From Candidatus Pelethomonas intestinigallinarum (GTDB lineage: Bacteria > Bacillota > Clostridia > Oscillospirales > Oscillospiraceae), in assembly GCA_018712665.1 (NCBI GenBank), contig DVGP01000067.1, positions 1 through 8,171 of the forward strand: a DNA stretch of 8,171 nt, read 5' to 3'. The notes below the pieces were generated by a model, which was not told the origin of the DNA, did not search any database, and worked only from the letters and a program-made list of their open reading frames with translations. The position numbers and the translations under genes were made by a program. Below, piece by piece: positions 5,683 through 8,171 of this stretch. How positions within the stretch are numbered: position 1 is the stretch's first letter; each line of letters starts with the position of its first letter.

Positions 5683-5729
5683 GTTGTTAAATATACCCGG
5701 CTTACCCGGCTTGGAAGGAGGGGATCCCC

Positions 5730-6755
5730 GTGGGTAAGAAGTGTATTGTGATTTTCCTTACGGGCGACGACGCCCAGACATATGACGGCAAACCGCTGAT
5801 GCTGCAAGACGTGCTGTTTTGTCCGGTGCTGAACTGGTGCATGCGGGCATGGATGGAGAAGGGCATCGGGCGGTTTTTTGTTGTCTGCCACCCGGAGCAC
5901 TACGACCAGGTGGCGGCCTGTTTCCCCGCCGGAGCGGTGGCCGCCGTGGGCGACCCGGACTCCTATGAGGAGGAGCTGGCGGAGTTCGCCAAAGGCTGCT
6001 GGATCGAGGAGGTCCGGGAGGCCCTGCTGCCGGTGGGCAGCATGATGCTCTCCTTCCGCACGGTGCAGGAGCTGATCCGGCTGCAGCAGGCGGTGAAGGA
6101 GGACATCGCGGCCTTCCATCTGGCCACCCGGGTAAACGTGCTGGACCCGGACCACACCTACATCGACCCCCGGGTCACCATCGGGGCGGGCACCACCATC
6201 CTGCCGGGGACCATTCTCCGGGGGGAGACGGTCATCGGCGAGAACTGCGAGATCGGTCCCAACGCCATGCTCATCGACTGCCAGGTGGGAGACGGGTGCG
6301 TGATCAACGCCTCCCAGTGCTATGAGAGCACAATGGGCCAGGGCGTCCATGTGGGACCCTACGCCCACATCCGGCCCCACTGCCAGGTGGGAGACGGGTG
6401 CAAGGTGGGCGCCTTCGTGGAGATCAAAAACGCCGTGCTTGGGGCGGGCACCAAGCTCAGCCACCTGACGTACGTGGGAGACGCGGATGTGGGCGAGCGG
6501 GTGAACTTCGGCTGCGGCACCATCACCTCCAACTACGACGGCTTCCAGAAATACCGCACCGTTATCGAAGACGACGTGTTTATCGGCTGCAACACCAACC
6601 TGGTGCCCCCGGTCACCGTGGGCAGCGGAGCCTACATCGCCGCCGGCACCACCGTGACCAAGGACGTGGAGCCGGACAGTCTGGCCATCGGCCGGGTCCG
6701 GCAGGAGAACAAGGCCGGCTGGGCCAAGACCCGGCGGAATATGCACAAAAAGTAG
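5730..6755 (+). CDS. glmU: GlmU-like acetyltransferase with reduced N-terminal uridyltransferase domain
   Basis: GlmU makes UDP-N-acetylglucosamine in two steps: CoA-dependent acetylation of glucosamine-1-P, then uridylylation. The C-terminal left-handed beta-helix is intact (about residues 135-325, with many hexapeptide turns such as VTIGAG and CQVGDG). Acetyltransferase residues R215, K233, H245 (LSHLTYVGDADVG), Y248, N259, N268-G271 (NYDG) and K274 all sit at a constant offset of 118 from the E. coli numbers as I remember them. The N-terminal part is only about 130 residues instead of about 250: the GxGTRM signature is replaced by GDDAQTY, though KPLMLQDVLFCPVLNW and FFVVCHPEHYDQV resemble the first half of the fold. 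The catalytic Asp and Asn of the uridyltransferase appear absent. GTG start with AAGGAGG eight bases upstream. It is followed by prs, as in Firmicutes. Uridylylation is probably lost; acetylation is probably kept. Confidence 0.88.
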   Translation: MGKKCIVIFLTGDDAQTYDGKPLMLQDVLFCPVLNWCMRAWMEKGIGRFFVVCHPEHYDQVAACFPAGAVAAVGDPDSYEEELAEFAKGCWIEEVREALLPVGSMMLSFRTVQELIRLQQAVKEDIAAFHLATRVNVLDPDHTYIDPRVTIGAGTTILPGTILRGETVIGENCEIGPNAMLIDCQVGDGCVINASQCYESTMGQGVHVGPYAHIRPHCQVGDGCKVGAFVEIKNAVLGAGTKLSHLTYVGDADVGERVNFGCGTITSNYDGFQKYRTVIEDDVFIGCNTNLVPPVTVGSGAYIAAGTTVTKDVEPDSLAIGRVRQENKAGWAKTRRNMHKK

Positions 6756-6873
6756 CGGACGGGACCCGGCATACCGCTTCACAGCGCAAGAGACGGACCG
6801 AAAACGGGATCAGAGCGACAATTCTCACGCCGCGAAAAATTGATTGAATAAACGGAGAAAGAGAGATTTGAAC

Positions 6874-7833
6874 ATGATTTCACACGGTAAGGATATGAAG
6901 GTCTTCAGCGGGAACGCCAATGTAGGCCTTGCCAAGGACATCTGCAAGCTCATCGGCATTCAGCTGGGGAACGCGGAGATCGGCCACTTCGCCGACGGCG
7001 AGGTGTGCGCCTCCATCTACGAGTCCGTCCGAGGCTCCGACGTATTCCTCGTCCAGTCCACCAGCCGCCCTGTCAACGACAACCTGATGGAGCTGCTGGT
7101 GATGATCGACGCCATGAAGCGGGCCTCCGCCGGCCGGGTCACCGCGGTGATCCCCTACTTCGGCTACGCACGTCAGGACCGGAAGGCCAAGGCCCGGGAC
7201 CCCATCTCCGCCAAGCTGGTGGCCAACATGCTGGTGGCCGCCGGGGCGGACCGGGTGCTGACCATGGACCTCCACGCCGCCCAGATCCAGGGCTTCTTTG
7301 ACATTCCCGTGGACAACCTCTACGGCAACCCCATCTTCGTGGACTACTACGCCAAGAAATTCGGCGAGCGGTGCGAGGACATGGTGGTGGTCTCCCCCGA
7401 TGTTGGCTCCGTGGCCCGGGCCCGGGCCTTCGCCCAGAAGCTGCACATGAACCTGGCCATCGTGGACAAGCGCCGCCAGAAGGCCAACCAGTGCGAGGTG
7501 ATGAACGTCATCGGCGACGTGGACGGCAAGGACTGCATCCTCTTTGACGACATGGTGGACACCGGCGGCAGCCTGTGCAACGCGGCCAAGGCCATTGTGG
7601 AGGTGGGCGGCGCCAAGAACGTGTACGCCTGCGCCTCCCACGGCGTTCTCTCCGGCCCCGCCATCGACCGGGTCAACGAGAGCGTCATCACGGAGCTGGC
7701 CTTCCTGGACACCATCGCCCCCATCGACCCCTCCCTCAGCGGCAAGATCAAGTACCTGACCGTGGCCCCCATGTTTGCCGAGGCCATTGAGCGCATCTAT
7801 CAGGAGATCTCCGTGTCCAAGCTGTGGCTGTAA
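6874..7833 (+). CDS. prs: Ribose-phosphate pyrophosphokinase (PRPP synthetase)
   Basis: Prs makes 5-phosphoribosyl-1-pyrophosphate from ribose-5-phosphate and ATP, feeding purine, pyrimidine, NAD, His and Trp synthesis. The 319 residues match class I enzymes (about 315). Motifs in order: MISHGKDMKVFSGN start; HFADGEV (38-44); RPVNDNLMELL (65-75); flexible-loop PYFGYARQDRKAKARDPISAKL (94-115); DLHAAQIQGFFDIPVDNLY (132-150); VSPDVGSVARARAFA (173-187); and the PRPP-binding loop DDMVDTGGS (225-233). ATG 6874 matches family N-termini; a TTG at 6844 would add ten basic residues without a good ribosome binding site. The site itself is modest (GGAG at 6854-6857 is far, AGAGAG at 6860-6865 is nearer). 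The gap from the glmU-like gene is 118 bases with no terminator or clear promoter, so cotranscription is likely. Confidence 0.97.
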   Translation: MISHGKDMKVFSGNANVGLAKDICKLIGIQLGNAEIGHFADGEVCASIYESVRGSDVFLVQSTSRPVNDNLMELLVMIDAMKRASAGRVTAVIPYFGYARQDRKAKARDPISAKLVANMLVAAGADRVLTMDLHAAQIQGFFDIPVDNLYGNPIFVDYYAKKFGERCEDMVVVSPDVGSVARARAFAQKLHMNLAIVDKRRQKANQCEVMNVIGDVDGKDCILFDDMVDTGGSLCNAAKAIVEVGGAKNVYACASHGVLSGPAIDRVNESVITELAFLDTIAPIDPSLSGKIKYLTVAPMFAEAIERIYQEISVSKLWL

Positions 7834-7851
7834 CTGCATCTCGTTTCACCG

Positions 7852-7887
7852 GAGGCGCCGCCGCTGACCGCGGAGGCGCCTCTTTTT
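7852..7887 (+). terminator. Intrinsic terminator of prs
   Basis: GAGGCGCC (7852-7859) pairs with GGCGCCTC (7875-7882), and CCGC (7861-7864) with GCGG (7870-7873), giving a 12-bp stem with one G-A mismatch and a TGACC loop. TTTTT follows at 7883-7887. It begins 19 bases after the prs stop and is a textbook + strand terminator. Confidence 0.92.
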
Positions 7888-8171
7888 CGGGGCCTCCGAC
7901 CCCGTTCCCCGGTTTGATGGCGCTGTGCCAGCGCGTCTGGCCGATGCAGGGCTGATTCGCGTATCGCGGGGTGGGAGAGAAAATTTTTCTTCCGAATAGG
8001 TACTATTCTATTCGCTACCTCCCGGGCCTTCCCGGCCCGGACCCGGGTCACTTTTTGCTCGTGCAAAAAGTAACCAAAAACACGCATAGGGAAGGGACCC
8101 TTTCGACGGGGTCCCTCCCCTATGTACCCCTGCCCCGCGACGACTCAAAGGGGGCTCGCCCCCTTTGGAAT
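7888..8171. repeat. Gene-free stretch made of consecutive hairpins
   Basis: No credible gene lies here; a 95-residue minus-strand frame running across it and into the prs 3' end looks spurious. Five hairpins follow one another: CGAATAG and CTATTCG (7993-8014); CCGGGCC and GGCCCGG (8022-8040); ACTTTTTGC and GCAAAAAGT (8050-8071, loop TCGT); CATAGGGAAGGGACCC and GGGTCCCTCCCCTATG (8085-8124, one mismatch in 16 bp, 8-base loop); CAAAGGGGGC and GCCCCCTTTG (8146-8167). Smaller palindromes precede them (GCGCTG and CAGCGC near 7920-7935). The string AAAAAGTAACCAAAAACACGC (split by function: arm end, then tail) resembles hairpin-plus-AGTAACCAAA repeats I associate with dispersed intergenic elements. 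This points to a composite palindromic repeat, cut off by the window edge. Confidence 0.6.

Larger units (their letters stand above)
5388..5729. other. Divergent regulatory region between trmL and glmU-like gene
   Basis: The region is markedly richer in A and T than its surroundings, as expected for divergent promoters. It holds a minus-strand promoter for trmL (5452-5480), a 17-bp AT palindrome (5636-5652), a + strand extended -10 promoter (5655-5682) with an internal 14-bp palindrome, a 9-bp tandem repeat (ACCCGGCTT twice, 5695-5712) and the strong ribosome binding site AAGGAGG (5715-5721) for the GTG start at 5730. The middle (about 5481-5635) shows no gene or RNA that I recognise. Confidence 0.7.

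Noticed and set aside
5643..6782. 379-codon minus-strand frame over the glmU-like gene
   Set aside because: It mirrors the glmU-like codons and has no recognisable family; the + strand reading has full motif support.
6880..7839. 319-codon minus-strand frame over prs
   Set aside because: It is a codon-by-codon shadow of prs with biased composition.
7800..8087. 95-residue minus-strand frame through the hairpin block
   Set aside because: It reads through inverted repeats and the prs terminator and 3' end. Such frames often arise from repeated hairpin elements; there is no motif or ribosome binding site.

Overview
The window looks like a chromosomal housekeeping segment from a GC-rich member of the Clostridia. 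An Oscillospiraceae-type gut bacterium is my inference, from strong G/C third-position bias, GGAGG-type ribosome binding sites, the pgk-tpiA-gpmI cluster and the Firmicutes-style glmU-prs pair. No rRNA, tRNA, CRISPR array, transposase, integrase or phage gene is visible. Every gene has a recognisable family.

Layout, left to right: the 3' part of an alpha/beta hydrolase gene on + (3-392); a strong hairpin terminator (about 477-516) shared with the convergent glycolytic run; then, all on the minus strand and so transcribed from right to left, trmL (5387-4872), pgk (4784-3516), tpiA (3265-2492) and gpmI (2045-534). A divergent regulatory region (5388-5729) separates trmL from a + strand pair: a GlmU-like acetyltransferase with a shortened N-terminal half (5730-6755) and prs (6874-7833). 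A strong terminator follows prs. The window ends in about 280 bases without a gene, made of five successive hairpins.

Pgk, TpiA and GpmI are three lower-glycolysis enzymes, plausibly one transcription unit with TrmL, a tRNA wobble-base methyltransferase. GlmU and Prs supply amino-sugar and PRPP precursors for wall and nucleotide synthesis.

The most unusual thing is between the glycolytic genes. The gaps are long (446 and 250 bases) and each holds extra copies of the 3' end of the gene just upstream in transcription. Downstream of tpiA lie an 80-bp copy of its last codons (79/80 identical) and a second copy of the final 23 bp. Downstream of pgk lies a 31-bp copy of its last codons (29/31). 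All copies keep the frame and the TAA stop, and all three base differences are synonymous. The spacers between copies are packed with small perfect hairpins. This looks like repeated insertion or recombination at gene 3' ends that regenerates the C-terminus each time, although an assembly artefact from mixed strains must be excluded. The second notable point is the GlmU homologue, which keeps every acetyltransferase residue I can map but lacks the nucleotide-binding signature and about 118 residues of the uridyltransferase domain.
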